In this document: in pieces, positions 40,678-50,092 of the stretch
Layout of the letters: the number at the start of each line of letters is the position of its first letter
Position numbering within the stretch: position 1 is the first letter of the stretch
Assembly: GCA_001769535.1 (NCBI GenBank)
Contig: MEOH01000010.1
Location: forward strand, 62,001 to 126,000
Reading direction: 5' to 3'
Length of the DNA stretch: 64,000 nucleotides
From: Bacteroidetes bacterium GWF2_38_335
GTDB lineage: Bacteria > Bacteroidota > Bacteroidia > Bacteroidales > GWF2-38-335
The notes under the pieces: generated by a model
Told to the model about the DNA's origin: nothing
Databases searched by the model: none
Seen by the model: only the letters and a program-made list of their open reading frames with translations
Position numbers and translations under genes: made by a program

Positions 40678-41229
40678 CTATTTTATTCTGTCTTTATTTT
40701 TCCCGATAAAATCTTTCCAGCTTTTATATTCAGCTGCCGCGGCAGGCTTATTTGTCTGAAAATAATGGCATACTGCCGCTGCCAATCCATCTGTTGCATC
40801 AAGCGGAAGATCGAGGTCTTTTGCAGAAAGCAGCTTGTATGTGAGGGCCGCAACCTGCTCTTTTGAAGCGCTGCCGGTTCCTGTAAGAGACATTTTTATT
40901 TTCCGGGGAGCATATTCAAAAATTGGAATGGTATGCTGAAGTCCGGCCGCTATAGCAGCCCCCTGTGCCCGCCCAAGTTTGAGCATGGATTGAACGTTCT
41001 TTCCAAAAAACGGTGCTTCGATGGCCAACTCATCCGGATGGTAAGTTTCAATGAGGCCGGTAACACGGTCAAAAATCATTTTGAGCTTCAGAAAATGATC
41101 ATCCATTTTTTTCATATCAATGACTCCGGCTGTAACAAGTTCAGGTTTTTTACGGACAATGCGAATAACCCCGTAACCCATTATGTTTGTTCCCGGATCA
41201 ATACCCAAAATAATCCTTTCTTTATCCAT
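40678..41229 (-). CDS. ruvC: Holliday junction resolvase RuvC
   Basis: 183 residues. RNase H-like fold with the four acidic/catalytic positions in place: Asp11 in ILGIDPGTNIMGYG, Glu71 in LAIEAPFFG, and Asp144 and Asp147 in LDATDGLAAAVCH, with His155 in that segment. RuvC cuts Holliday junctions symmetrically with RuvAB during recombinational repair. It is the last gene of the serS-led minus-strand unit, 14 bases after the transporter, and converges with the HIT gene. Confidence 0.95.
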   Translation of the reverse strand: MDKERIILGIDPGTNIMGYGVIRIVRKKPELVTAGVIDMKKMDDHFLKLKMIFDRVTGLIETYHPDELAIEAPFFGKNVQSMLKLGRAQGAAIAAGLQHTIPIFEYAPRKIKMSLTGTGSASKEQVAALTYKLLSAKDLDLPLDATDGLAAAVCHYFQTNKPAAAAEYKSWKDFIGKNKDRIK

Positions 41230-41243
41230 AAAACAAATATACG

Positions 41244-42119
41244 CTATTTGGCAAAAATACGCTGCAAAATTATTCCCGATATAAGCATTATCAATCCGAA
41301 AATTGTTGAAATATAAATTGATTCACCCAACATCATACTTATCCAGAAAAGTGAAAGGAATGGTGAAATAAACACCAGATTTCCTATTTTATCTGTAGAG
41401 GAGGTCATACTAAGGGCTTTTAACCAAAGTATAAAGGTTATTCCCATTTCAAAAATGCCCACATAAACAGAAGCAATCAGACTATCGGTTTCGGGGATTT
41501 TAAAATCAGAGAAAAGCAATAATATAATGGTTATATAGATGAGTGCGAAAATAAAATTTAAAAAAAGTTTTACGGTCTCTTCTCTCTTATCGCGCACATT
41601 TAACAGCCAGAAAAGTGCCCACATCAATGAACTGCCTACTGCCAGAATTACACCCAAGGGGTTTTTTATATCCATGCTTAAATCCCCCTGAAGTGAGATA
41701 ATTATTACTCCGGTAAAGCTGACCATTATTGCCAAAATACTTTTGTAATTGATTTTTTGTTTTAGAATCGGAACCGACAGCAATACTAGCAAAACAGGCC
41801 AGGTGTAATTTAATGGCTGGGCAATTTGTGCCGGCAGAATATCATAAGCTTCCAACAGCACTACATAGTAAAGAAAGGGATTTAGCAACCCTACAAAAGC
41901 AGAAAATAAATATTGTTTGAAGGTAAACCGGAAAAGCGTTCCGATTTTTTTCTGTGCAGCTAAAACAATGATGAAAAAAACTGTTGAAACCAAAATGGCA
42001 TTGAACAGCAGTTGATGTGGTGAAAGGTCTCTCAGGGATATCTTGAAGGCAACTGCAATTGTTGACCATAAAAGAATGGCACTCAGCGCGTAGATGTATG
42101 AGAGTTTCTGTTTCTTCAA
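41244..42119 (-). CDS. EamA/DMT-family metabolite transporter
   Basis: 291 residues with about ten transmembrane helices in two EamA repeats, the usual DMT layout. The first repeat has FLYYVVLLEAYDILPAQIAQPLNYTWPVLLVLL, the typical helix 3-4 hairpin, and the second contains GIFEMGITFILWLKALSMTSSTDKIGNLVF. It should be an inner-membrane exporter or importer of small metabolites; substrate unknown. The start is a TTG whose TG overlaps the TGA stop of the preceding TPR gene, a coupled arrangement; I see no better start. Confidence 0.9.
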   Translation of the reverse strand: MKKQKLSYIYALSAILLWSTIAVAFKISLRDLSPHQLLFNAILVSTVFFIIVLAAQKKIGTLFRFTFKQYLFSAFVGLLNPFLYYVVLLEAYDILPAQIAQPLNYTWPVLLVLLSVPILKQKINYKSILAIMVSFTGVIIISLQGDLSMDIKNPLGVILAVGSSLMWALFWLLNVRDKREETVKLFLNFIFALIYITIILLLFSDFKIPETDSLIASVYVGIFEMGITFILWLKALSMTSSTDKIGNLVFISPFLSLFWISMMLGESIYISTIFGLIMLISGIILQRIFAK

Positions 42120-43981
42120 GGAGTTAGCCGGTTTTGAAAAAACAATTCTTCAACGGACCTGTCGGTTTCTATGTCATCACCCCTGAGTATTCGATATTGT
42201 TTGCGGGCTTCGATCAGATAAATACTTCCCGGGTATTTGGTCATCAGATTTTTATAGCTTTCCTGAGCTTTTTCAGGGTTGTTAAGCTTAAACTGGTAAA
42301 TAACGGAAATTCTGAAAATGGCATCATCACCCAGAATGTCATAGCCATATTCGTTTAAAATCTTTTCATACAAGGCAACAGCGCCTTCAAAATCCTGATT
42401 TTTTTCAAGAATGTTTGCTTTTCTGAAAATAATCTCGTCGCTGAGTGAATGTCTGGAGAATAAGGTCGAAATTGAATCGTAAGTCAGAACGGCCAAACTG
42501 TCCATATTGCGGAACATCAAAAAATCACCCTGTGAAAATATTTGCAGGGGAAGGATTAAGGTATCTATGGTGGAATTGGTACTGATAAGTTGTGAAAGGC
42601 TGAATGCATCGTTTGCAATAAGTTTGGAGGTGCTTGCCTTTAAAACGTCAAGTTGCGCCTGTGCCCATTTGAAATTTCCCTGAAAATAGGCCAGACGGGC
42701 TTTTTTGTAATTGGCTTCATAGCCGGTGGGATTGTTTTCGTTTTCTTTTTCAGTTTGGGTATAAAGTAAGGTTGCTTCCCATGGATCACCCGAAAGGAGC
42801 AGGATATCGGCAAGAAGTATTTTGCCTTTTCCAACATCTGTGCGGCTGACATTGGGCATTTCAATGGCTTTTCTCATTCGGATGGCTGCTTCATCAAGCT
42901 TTCCAAGATGAAAAGCCTGAATGTACGAAAGCTCGCTCATCAGGGTGTAACTGTCGGCACTTTCACCAAGCTCTTTCAATACTTCATAATAGGCGGCCTC
43001 GAGTTCGGTAACTTCTTTTTTTGAAAAGGAACCGGTGTTAAATACTTTGTTGTAAAGTGCTGAAAGATAACGGTTTTTGGCAATGACATAATTTTTTGAA
43101 AACTCGCCACTTTCATAAACATATCTGAAAGCATCAAGTGCAGTATTGTAATCTTTTCCTGATTGCGCCATATCGCCAATGGTCAAAACACGCATGCCTC
43201 CTTCTTTATTTCGCTTATCAAGGGCAATGGCATGAGTCAGGGCATTTTTGAAATCTTTTTCCTGAGTATAATACCATATCAGCATCTCATAGAAAATTCC
43301 TTTTCCCGGGTTTTGCTGGATCACTTTCAGGAGGCTGGTTTTAAGCGTTTCCCTGACAGCTTCCTCGTTATTATTGTAAATAGATGACCACAAACGGCTC
43401 TGGATGTTTTGAAGATAGCTTTCGTTGATCAATAGCAGGTCAAGGTATTCATCGATCATTTTTTTATATTCACGCTGAATGGAGTATAGGCTGGCAAGCT
43501 CAAAATGAAAGGTGTAATTGCCTTTCATGATTTTTCGTCCATCAAGATAAGCTCTTTCGGCAAAGGTATATTCTCCCCGTGTCATAAAAGCCGAGGCAAG
43601 CTGAAGTACCTGAAACTGGTCGGCCTTTATTCCTTTAAGGGCTTCTTCATAAATCTCCTTTGCCTGCTCTGGTTTGTTTTCTGACTTGTAAATAAAGCCA
43701 AGGGTGACTTGGAAAGTCAGGTTTTCAGGATTTTTTTTTATTGCTTTTTTTACGAATTTTTCAGCTTCATCAAAGTTTTTCAGTTCGGTTAGACAGGTAA
43801 TATAATAATCGAAATAAGCATTTGATTTTGTATTGGTATAAAGACTTAAAAACAGGTCGGCAGCTTTATCGAATTCTTTGTTTCTGAAGTAATTAAGGGC
43901 AAGTTGCTGTTCGTCCCCCGGCTGAGCAAAGGCTGCTGTCAGGGAAAAAAAAACAAACAGAGTCAGAATCAATTTTTTCAT
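42116..43981 (-). CDS. Periplasmic TPR-repeat protein
   Basis: 621 residues. Signal peptide to TAAFAQ (19-20), then many TPR-like helical pairs across the whole length (for example EEQLALNYFRNKEFDKAADLFLSLY-like units near 24-48, and a YGYDILGDDAIFRISVIYQF unit near the end). No enzymatic domain is visible. Such proteins act as periplasmic scaffolds in complexes of Bacteroidota. It overlaps both neighbours by 4 bases (the lipoprotein upstream and the DMT gene downstream), which indicates one translationally coupled operon. Confidence 0.85.
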   Translation of the reverse strand: MKKLILTLFVFFSLTAAFAQPGDEQQLALNYFRNKEFDKAADLFLSLYTNTKSNAYFDYYITCLTELKNFDEAEKFVKKAIKKNPENLTFQVTLGFIYKSENKPEQAKEIYEEALKGIKADQFQVLQLASAFMTRGEYTFAERAYLDGRKIMKGNYTFHFELASLYSIQREYKKMIDEYLDLLLINESYLQNIQSRLWSSIYNNNEEAVRETLKTSLLKVIQQNPGKGIFYEMLIWYYTQEKDFKNALTHAIALDKRNKEGGMRVLTIGDMAQSGKDYNTALDAFRYVYESGEFSKNYVIAKNRYLSALYNKVFNTGSFSKKEVTELEAAYYEVLKELGESADSYTLMSELSYIQAFHLGKLDEAAIRMRKAIEMPNVSRTDVGKGKILLADILLLSGDPWEATLLYTQTEKENENNPTGYEANYKKARLAYFQGNFKWAQAQLDVLKASTSKLIANDAFSLSQLISTNSTIDTLILPLQIFSQGDFLMFRNMDSLAVLTYDSISTLFSRHSLSDEIIFRKANILEKNQDFEGAVALYEKILNEYGYDILGDDAIFRISVIYQFKLNNPEKAQESYKNLMTKYPGSIYLIEARKQYRILRGDDIETDRSVEELFFQNRLTP

Positions 43982-44538
43982 TTAGGCAACTGTGTGCTCC
44001 TTAATAGGCTGTCAAGTAAGTGGTCAATTTTGCCACCTATTTTATTATTTAGTTCCAGTTTTTTTGAAACAAAGCTGTACTTTTCATTAAAACTGTTTTT
44101 GAAGCGATTTATTTCACCTTCCTCGGTTTTTAAATAAAATTCAATTGAGTCTTCAAACAACCCGGCTTCATAATCGTCCCTGAGTTTTTTAATCTGTTCT
44201 TTTCTGAATTTCAGTTCGGTTTTAAATCCGTTGAAAGCTTTAGGAAACTTTTTTAGTGCTTTGTGAATATCACCGTGAAGCGACATGTTTACTCTGATGG
44301 TAGTGTCTTCGGGGAGCTTTTGTATGAGCATGGTAAGAGCATTGGTTTTTTGCTCAACCATTTGAAAGATCACAAAAATGCTGTCGATATTGACTTTATT
44401 CATGTCATTTTCGATCTGTTCGAGCTGGGCTGAAAGACTGTCAATTTTACCCAAATATTTCGTGTCTTTTTTTTCGGAGCATGAAATTGCTGCAAAGAAT
44501 ACAGCTGTAATAACCGGAATTAAAATGTATGTTTTCAT
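43978..44538 (-). CDS. Coiled-coil lipoprotein of unknown function
   Basis: 186 residues. Lipobox AAISC with the lipidated Cys at 20, followed by a long, mainly helical, charged sequence with heptad-like spacing (IDSLSAQLEQIENDMNKV; KTELKFRKEQIKKLRDD). No family recognised. It lies 29 bases after serS and overlaps the TPR gene by 4 bases; the two envelope proteins may work together (inference). Confidence 0.75.
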   Translation of the reverse strand: MKTYILIPVITAVFFAAISCSEKKDTKYLGKIDSLSAQLEQIENDMNKVNIDSIFVIFQMVEQKTNALTMLIQKLPEDTTIRVNMSLHGDIHKALKKFPKAFNGFKTELKFRKEQIKKLRDDYEAGLFEDSIEFYLKTEEGEINRFKNSFNEKYSFVSKKLELNNKIGGKIDHLLDSLLRSTQLPK

Positions 44539-44567
44539 TTTATCTGAAAATGAAGTCAGTCCCTGAC

Positions 44568-45842
44568 TTAGTTAATAAAATCAAATTTAGTATATTTTAC
44601 CAGACATTCAGGAATTTTTATTCCGTTTTCTGTTTGGTTGTTTTCAAGAATTGCAGCTACAATTCTGGGTAATGCCAGGGCACTGCCATTCAGCGTGTGT
44701 GCCAATCGGGTTTTCTTTTCGCCTGTGGGCTTGTATCTGAGCATCAGTCTGTTTGCCTGATAAGATTCAAAATTGCTTACCGAGCTGACTTCAAGCCATT
44801 TGTCCTGGGCAGCAGAGAATACTTCGAAATCGTATGTCATGGCCGAGGTAAAACTCATATCTCCACCACATAGTCTTATAATTCTGTAAGGAAGTTCAAG
44901 TTTTTGAACAAGAGATTCCACATAGCTCACCATTTCTTCAAGTGCCTGATATGAATTTTCAGGTTTTTCGATTCTTACGATTTCCACTTTATCAAACTGG
45001 TGCAAACGGTTTAGTCCGCGCACATCCTTACCATATGACCCGGCTTCTCTTCTGAAACAGGGAGTATAGGCAGTGTTCCTTACAGGAAAATCGCTTTCAT
45101 TTAATATTACATCGCGGTACATATTGGTAACCGGAACCTCGGCAGTTGGGATCAGGTAAAGGTTGTCGGCAGTTGCATGGTACATTTGGCCTTCCTTATC
45201 GGGAAGCTGACCGGTTCCAAATCCGGAATCTTCATTAACCATTAGTGGGACCATTACTTCATTATAACCGGCTTCGGTTGCTTCATCGAGGAAGAATGAA
45301 ATCAGGGCTCTTTGCAGCACAGCGCATTTTCCTTTATATACAGGGAATCCTGAACCGGTAAGTTTGTTGCCCAGTTCGAAATCGATGAGGTCGTATTTTT
45401 TTGCCAGATCCCAGTGGGGAATCATAGAAGGATTGGGCGTAATCATTTTGCCACCTTCGCGGATGTGTTCGTTATCGGCAGCAGATTTTCCCGGCACGAT
45501 CGAAGGATTGGGTGTATTGGGAAGCAGAACCAATAATGCGTGCTGATCGGATTCGGCTTTTGAAAAAGCCTCGTTTTTCAGACGGATTTCTTCCTTGATC
45601 TGGCCTGTTTTTTCCTTTGCCAGATTGGCTTCGGATGCTTTTCCTTCCTTAAACAGCTTTCCGATCATTTCGGAAGTTTTGTTCATTTCGGCCTGGAGGT
45701 TATCCAGAGATTGCCTGAGGTTTCGTCTTTCAAGGTCAATCTGCAATATTTGTTCGATAATTGACGAAGCATCAAAATTTTTAATTTTGAGCAATCTTAT
45801 TACTTCGTCTTTGTTTTCTCTGATTTGATTGATGGTAAGCAT
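44568..45842 (-). CDS. serS: Serine-tRNA ligase
   Basis: 424 residues, standard class II SerRS length. The N-terminal coiled-coil arm that clasps tRNA-Ser spans about 30-105 (LQAEMNKTSEMIGKLFKEGK). The catalytic core contains motif 2 (CFRREAGSYGKDVRGLNRLHQFDKVEIVRI) and motif 3 (HTLNGSALALPRIVAAILE), plus the VPVTNMYRD and TAEVPV stretches for serine and ATP binding. It charges tRNA-Ser with serine through a seryl-adenylate. The gene begins the minus-strand run that continues through ruvC. Confidence 0.97.
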   Translation of the reverse strand: MLTINQIRENKDEVIRLLKIKNFDASSIIEQILQIDLERRNLRQSLDNLQAEMNKTSEMIGKLFKEGKASEANLAKEKTGQIKEEIRLKNEAFSKAESDQHALLVLLPNTPNPSIVPGKSAADNEHIREGGKMITPNPSMIPHWDLAKKYDLIDFELGNKLTGSGFPVYKGKCAVLQRALISFFLDEATEAGYNEVMVPLMVNEDSGFGTGQLPDKEGQMYHATADNLYLIPTAEVPVTNMYRDVILNESDFPVRNTAYTPCFRREAGSYGKDVRGLNRLHQFDKVEIVRIEKPENSYQALEEMVSYVESLVQKLELPYRIIRLCGGDMSFTSAMTYDFEVFSAAQDKWLEVSSVSNFESYQANRLMLRYKPTGEKKTRLAHTLNGSALALPRIVAAILENNQTENGIKIPECLVKYTKFDFIN

Positions 45843-45863
45843 GACAGTATAAAATTACGGATA

Positions 45864-45909
45864 CAAAAAATCTCCTGAATTTATATCACACAGTGATATA
45901 AGCAGGAGA
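45864..45909 (-). terminator. Strong terminator after rplU-rpmA
   Basis: On the minus strand a long hairpin, TCTCCTG...CAGGAGA outside and TATATCAC...GTGATATA inside with a 3-base loop, is followed by a run of six T bases. It lies 22 bases after the rpmA stop and separates the ribosomal genes from serS. Confidence 0.88.
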
Positions 45910-45931
45910 TTCCATGAAATATTGATATAAA

Positions 45932-46195
45932 TTAATTATTTACTAAGGGCTCAACGGAAACGTATGACCTGTCGTTTCTTTTCTTATTAAAAACAACAGT
46001 TCCGTCAATAAGTGCAAATAATGTATGGTCTTTGCCGATACCGACATTTTTATCGGGATGGTGTTGAGTACCTCTTTGTCTTACGAGGATATTACCAGCT
46101 TTGGCAAACTGTCCGCCAAAAATTTTTACACCCAGTCTTTTGCTTTCTGATTCACGACCGTTACGTGAACTACCGGCTCCTTTCTTATGTGCCAT
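45932..46195 (-). CDS. rpmA: Large ribosomal subunit protein bL27
   Basis: 87 residues. Begins [29 protein letters not shown], the canonical bL27 N-terminus that reaches the peptidyl-transferase centre; no extra leader peptide of the Firmicutes type. [29 protein letters not shown] follows, also canonical. Second gene of the rplU-rpmA unit, 24 bases after rplU. Confidence 0.98.
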   Translation of the reverse strand: MAHKKGAGSSRNGRESESKRLGVKIFGGQFAKAGNILVRQRGTQHHPDKNVGIGKDHTLFALIDGTVVFNKKRNDRSYVSVEPLVNN

Positions 46196-46219
46196 GGTCT
46201 GATTTTTTTAAAATTAATA

Positions 46220-46657
46220 CTAGTTTTCGGTTTCCTCTTTGGTTTCCTTTTTGGAGGTCTTTTTTACTGCAGCTTTTGGAGCAGCTTCTTCAGCGTGAAC
46301 TTCAGCTACCGGTTCGGCTTTTTTTGCAGCAGTTTTTTTAACACCTTTTTCTGCAATGCTTTCAATCAGAATTTCGGTAAAACACTGACGGTGACCGTTG
46401 TGTTTCTGATAACCTTTTCTTCTTTTCTTTTTGAAAACCTGAACTTTATCACCTTTAAGATGAGACAGGATTTTTGCAGAAACCTGAGCACCGGCAATTA
46501 CGGGTTCTCCGATTAATACATCCTTTTCATTGTCAATCAGCAGTACTTTGTCAAATACTACTTCTGAACCTTCTATACCTTCAAGTCTGTGAACATAAAC
46601 CCTCTTGTCCTGTTCAACTTTGAACTGTTGTCCTGCGATGTCTACGATTGCGTACAT
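46220..46657 (-). CDS. rplU: Large ribosomal subunit protein bL21 with charged C-terminal extension
   Basis: 145 residues. The first ~103 residues are standard bL21 (YAIVDIAGQQFKVEQDKRVYVHRLEG, KGYQKHNGHRQCFTEILI), which binds 23S rRNA. The remaining ~42 residues are a low-complexity tail of Lys, Ala and Glu (KKTAAKKAEPVAEVHAEEAA and onward), longer than the usual protein of about 103 residues; such tails occur in other Bacteroidota. Led by a clear two-part promoter. Confidence 0.96.
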   Translation of the reverse strand: MYAIVDIAGQQFKVEQDKRVYVHRLEGIEGSEVVFDKVLLIDNEKDVLIGEPVIAGAQVSAKILSHLKGDKVQVFKKKRRKGYQKHNGHRQCFTEILIESIAEKGVKKTAAKKAEPVAEVHAEEAAPKAAVKKTSKKETKEETEN

Positions 46658-46694
46658 TATATTTTATTTTACAACATTTAATCTTTTGGGAGTG

Positions 46695-46726
46695 CAAAAG
46701 TAGGAAACTTTAATATGATTTACAAA
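46695..46726 (-). promoter_or_regulatory. Promoter of rplU-rpmA
   Basis: On the minus strand: TTTG (46726-46723), 20 bases, then TACTTTTG (46702-46695), matching both the -33 and TAnnTTTG -7 elements of Bacteroidota promoters. Predicted start near 46689, about 32 bases before the ATG. Confidence 0.75.
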
Positions 46727-46923
46727 CAATTAAAGCTTATATTTTAAAAAAACTACATTTTTTTCGGACTATAATGGTGCAAATGCCTGAAAAAAAGAGT
46801 GTGGAAAAAAAACGAAACTTATTCTGAATACTAATAAAAATGCTTATTATGAGATAAAACGTGACAGTTGAAAACAATATGTGTTTTTTTTATTCTGCTG
46901 TATGTTTTTTTGAAAAAAATCTG

Positions 46924-46931
46924 TAGGTTTG
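46924..46931 (+). promoter_or_regulatory. -7 element for the nuclease-permease-thyA unit
   Basis: TAGGTTTG matches TAnnTTTG. It overlaps a possible TTG start at 46929, which argues for the ATG at 46956, 24 bases downstream. Confidence 0.5.
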
Positions 46932-46955
46932 TATAATACACCATACAGGTATCTA

Positions 46956-47540
46956 ATGGGAAAAATAAAATTACACGTATTAGGCCTATCATACAGTCAG
47001 ACACAATCGGGGGCCTATGCACTGGTACTTAGTGAAGAAGGAGGGGAGCGAAGAATTCCCATCATTATTGGCGGTTTTGAAGCCCAGGCCATAGCCATTG
47101 AACTGGAGGGGTTAAATCCACCCCGGCCGCTCACCCATGATTTGTTTCTTAAAATGGCATCTGCCTTTGAGATCAGAATAAAGGAAGTGAATATTATTAA
47201 GCTGGAAGAGGGGGTTTTTTATTCGGAATTGATATTTATAAAGGATGGGGGTGAAATCAGGATTGATGCCCGGACTTCTGATGCGGTTGCACTTGCTTTG
47301 AGGTTTAAATGTCCGATTTATACCTCTGCCGAAATAATGGAAAAGGCAGGTATTGTGCTGGATTTTAACGAAAAAACAAAGGAAGAAGAGCCCGAACCTG
47401 CTCCAAAAAAGGAATCGTCAGAATATGGCAAAATGCCTTTGGATGAACTTCAAAAGAAAATGGATGAAGCAGTCAGCAACGAAAACTATGAGCTGGCTTC
47501 GAAAATCAAGAAGGAAATTGAAAAGAGGAGTAAGACCTAG
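46956..47540 (+). CDS. Bifunctional nuclease (BFN, DUF151) protein with UVR motif
   Basis: 194 residues from the ATG at 46956 (MGKIKLHVLGLSYSQTQ); the upstream TTG lies in the promoter. Residues about 1-135 are the BFN/DUF151 domain (GAYALVLSEEGGERRIPIIIGGFEAQAIAIELEG, RPLTHDLF, DARTSDAVALALRFKCPIY), a family with reported DNase/RNase activity in plants and found as single proteins in many bacteria. The C-terminus has a UVR motif (LDELQKKMDEAVSNENYELASKIKKEIEK, about 160-190), as in UvrB/UvrC and ClpC, for protein contacts. Leads a unit with a nucleoside permease and thyA. Confidence 0.9.
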   Translation: MGKIKLHVLGLSYSQTQSGAYALVLSEEGGERRIPIIIGGFEAQAIAIELEGLNPPRPLTHDLFLKMASAFEIRIKEVNIIKLEEGVFYSELIFIKDGGEIRIDARTSDAVALALRFKCPIYTSAEIMEKAGIVLDFNEKTKEEEPEPAPKKESSEYGKMPLDELQKKMDEAVSNENYELASKIKKEIEKRSKT

Positions 47541-47565
47541 ATTTTAAATCTTAAATAAAAATATT

Positions 47566-48819
47566 ATGAGTGTTAAGTTTCGTCTGATATTGATGAATTT
47601 TTTGCAGTTTTTTGTGTGGGGGGCATGGCTCATCACAATTGCAAATTATTGGTTTGGGACAAAGGGATGGGGTGAAGTTGAATTCACAACAATGTTCATG
47701 ACATTGGGAATATCTTCTATTTTTATGCCCGCATTGATGGGTATAGTTGCGGATAGATGGATTAATGGAGAAAAACTCTTTGGATTATTGCATGTCTTAA
47801 GCGGGATTACCATTTTTTGCTTACCCATGATTGATTCAACAGGTGCTTTTTTTTGGGTCATGCTAATAGCAATGTGTTTTTATATGCCAACCATATCTTT
47901 ATCAAATACCATTGCATATAATGCTCTAAAAAGTGGTAATTTTGATGTGGTAAAAAGTTTCCCGCCCATTAGAGTATGGGGTACAATTGGGTTTATTGCT
48001 GCTATGTGGGTAACTAATTTAACCGGAAGCAAGGCAAATGAGTTTCAGTTTTATATTTCCGCAATAGCTTCTGCAGTTTTGGGTGTTTATTCATTTACGT
48101 TGCCTAAATGTCCCCCAAAAATCAGTTCTATGGAGAAGTCGTCTTTTGTTGAAAAAATGGGGTTAAATGCCTTTAGATTATTTACCAATTACAAAATGGC
48201 CTTGTTTTTTGTTTTTTCAATTTTATTGGGTGCTGCCTTACAGTTGACGAATATGTATGGGGATGTTTTTTTGAGTGACTTTAAAAAAATCCCTGAATAT
48301 GCTGATTCATTCGTGATTGAATATTCCACCATCATCATGTCCATATCTCAAATCTCGGAGACACTTTTCATCCTGGCCATTCCATTTTTCTTAAGAAGGT
48401 TTGGCATCAAGAAAGTGATGCTCATAAGTATGGTGGCATGGGTACTAAGGTTCGGGTTGTTTTCATACGGTGATCCCCATGATGGATTGTGGATGATCAT
48501 TTTATCATGCATCATATATGGTATGGCTTTTGATTTTTTCAATATTTCTGGTTCATTGTTTGTTGAAACACAATGTGATCCTTCAATCAGAGCCAGTTCA
48601 CAGGGATTGTTTATGATGATGACCAATGGTATTGGTTCTATTATAGGTAGTTTGGCAAGTGGGTTTATTATCTCTGAATTTTTTATGGATGGGGAAAATA
48701 AAATATGGTCCGATATCTGGCTGACTTTTGCTTTGTACGCTCTGGCGGTAACCGTATTGTTTGCCCTTCTTTTTAGACACAAACACAATGCTAAAGATTT
48801 TGAAAATTTCTCTCATTAA
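47566..48819 (+). CDS. Nucleoside permease (NupG-type MFS)
   Basis: 417 residues and about 12 transmembrane helices. The sequence is of the nucleoside:proton symporter (NHS) branch of [25 protein letters not shown] near the start, [16 protein letters not shown] in the loop after helix 2, then ANTIAYNAL-like and [20 protein letters not shown] segments. E. coli NupG and XapB are the characterised members. It should import nucleosides across the inner membrane. It follows the BFN gene by 25 bases and precedes thyA by 17, which suggests co-transcription and a link to nucleotide supply. Confidence 0.88.
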   Translation: MSVKFRLILMNFLQFFVWGAWLITIANYWFGTKGWGEVEFTTMFMTLGISSIFMPALMGIVADRWINGEKLFGLLHVLSGITIFCLPMIDSTGAFFWVMLIAMCFYMPTISLSNTIAYNALKSGNFDVVKSFPPIRVWGTIGFIAAMWVTNLTGSKANEFQFYISAIASAVLGVYSFTLPKCPPKISSMEKSSFVEKMGLNAFRLFTNYKMALFFVFSILLGAALQLTNMYGDVFLSDFKKIPEYADSFVIEYSTIIMSISQISETLFILAIPFFLRRFGIKKVMLISMVAWVLRFGLFSYGDPHDGLWMIILSCIIYGMAFDFFNISGSLFVETQCDPSIRASSQGLFMMMTNGIGSIIGSLASGFIISEFFMDGENKIWSDIWLTFALYALAVTVLFALLFRHKHNAKDFENFSH

Positions 48820-48836
48820 TTAAAGAAAAAACTTTC

Positions 48837-49631
48837 GTGAAACAATATCTTGATTTACTTGACCATGTACTGAAAAACGGTGCGCAGAAACAGGATCGTA
48901 CCGGAACGGGTACCATAAGCACTTTTGGTTATCAGATGCGGTTTAATCTGGAGGAGGGTTTTCCCTTGTTGACCACCAAAAAGCTCCATTTGCGTTCCAT
49001 CATGCACGAACTGCTGTGGTTTTTAAAAGGTGAAACCAATATTCAGTATCTCAAAGATAATAAAGTAACCATTTGGGATGAGTGGGCCGACAAGGACGGA
49101 AATCTTGGTCCGGTTTACGGATACCAATGGCGCAGTTGGCCTGCATCTGATGGTCGTCATATTGATCAGATTACGGAAGTGATCAATTCAATAAAGAAAA
49201 ATCCCGATTCGCGCCGTCATCTGGTATGTGCGTGGAATGTGGGTGAAATTGACAAAATGGCTCTGCCGCCCTGCCATATTCTTTTTCAATTTTATGTGGC
49301 CAATGGAAAATTGTCGTGTCAGCTTTACCAGCGCAGTGCCGATATTTTTCTTGGAGTGCCATTTAATATTGCGTCTTATGCCATGCTGCTGCAGATGGTG
49401 GCAAAGGTAACAGGATTGCAGGCCTATGAATTTGTACACACCCTGGGTGATGCCCATATTTACAATAACCATATAGAACAATGTAAACTCCAGCTTACCC
49501 GTGAGCCCCGAAAACTCCCACAGATGATTCTGAAGGGTAATCCCCGGAGTATTTTTGAAATTAAGTTTGAGGATTTTGAACTGATCAACTACGATCCGCA
49601 CCCGCATATTAAGGGGGAGATTTCGGTTTGA
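48837..49631 (+). CDS. thyA: Thymidylate synthase
   Basis: 264 residues, identical in length to E. coli ThyA, from a GTG start (the first ATG is far inside). It converts dUMP and 5,10-methylene-tetrahydrofolate to dTMP and dihydrofolate. The active-site Cys146 lies in [12 protein letters not shown]; Arg21 (RTGTGT), the Arg126/Arg127 pair (SRRH) and Asp169/Asn177 ([14 protein letters not shown]) for dUMP are all present. No dihydrofolate reductase gene is adjacent. Last gene of the BFN-permease-thyA unit. Confidence 0.97.
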   Translation: MKQYLDLLDHVLKNGAQKQDRTGTGTISTFGYQMRFNLEEGFPLLTTKKLHLRSIMHELLWFLKGETNIQYLKDNKVTIWDEWADKDGNLGPVYGYQWRSWPASDGRHIDQITEVINSIKKNPDSRRHLVCAWNVGEIDKMALPPCHILFQFYVANGKLSCQLYQRSADIFLGVPFNIASYAMLLQMVAKVTGLQAYEFVHTLGDAHIYNNHIEQCKLQLTREPRKLPQMILKGNPRSIFEIKFEDFELINYDPHPHIKGEISV

Positions 49632-49669
49632 GGAAAGGTTTCAACCTCAAGCTATCGAACTATTTCCTA

Positions 49670-50080
49670 TTAGTTAGTGCATTCATAAAACTGAATATTC
49701 TTCTCACTGATCACCCCGTCTATAATGGTAATGGTATTTTCGGTGTTTTTGTAGTAATAATCCTTGATCATGATCACGTAGGTGCCGGGAACAAGCTCAG
49801 TCCTGAGTTTGCCGTTTGAGATGGTAACCACGGTGCTGATGGCAAATAAATCAAGAAAATTGGTTGAGCTCATGGTATCAAGTTTTTCTTTCTGAACGAA
49901 ATACAAATCACCTGAGTATTTTTCATAAACTCTGGTCTCGACGGGTTGGGTGCAGTCGCCCGAACCATATTCGATGATGCCGTGAACACCTGTTTCAAAA
50001 TTGTTGCTGTCGCAGGATGAAATGAAAAAGGTTAAAAAAATAATAAAAGAGTAAATTACTGTTGAACAATACTTTTTCAT
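49670..50080 (-). CDS. Small lipoprotein of unknown function
   Basis: 136 residues. Lipobox ISSC (Cys 23). The mature part begins DSNNFETGVHGIIEYGSGDCTQP and looks like a single beta-sandwich or transthyretin-like domain (GTYVIMIKDYYYKN near the end, where carboxypeptidase-regulatory-like domains often carry G-x-Y strands). Two Cys (near GDC and YEC) could pair. Lies 12 bases after the exported flavin reductase gene on the same strand, so probably co-transcribed. Function unknown. Confidence 0.7.
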   Translation of the reverse strand: MKKYCSTVIYSFIIFLTFFISSCDSNNFETGVHGIIEYGSGDCTQPVETRVYEKYSGDLYFVQKEKLDTMSSTNFLDLFAISTVVTISNGKLRTELVPGTYVIMIKDYYYKNTENTITIIDGVISEKNIQFYECTN

Positions 50081-50092
50081 ATATGTTGCCGG

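Noticed and set aside
48348-48788. 146-residue minus-strand frame in the permease gene
   Set aside because: Antisense to a clear 12-helix transporter and without its own signals.
49632-49669. Terminator between thyA and the convergent lipoprotein gene
   Set aside because: A short AGGTT/AACCT stem exists but lacks a T-run, so I could not support it.
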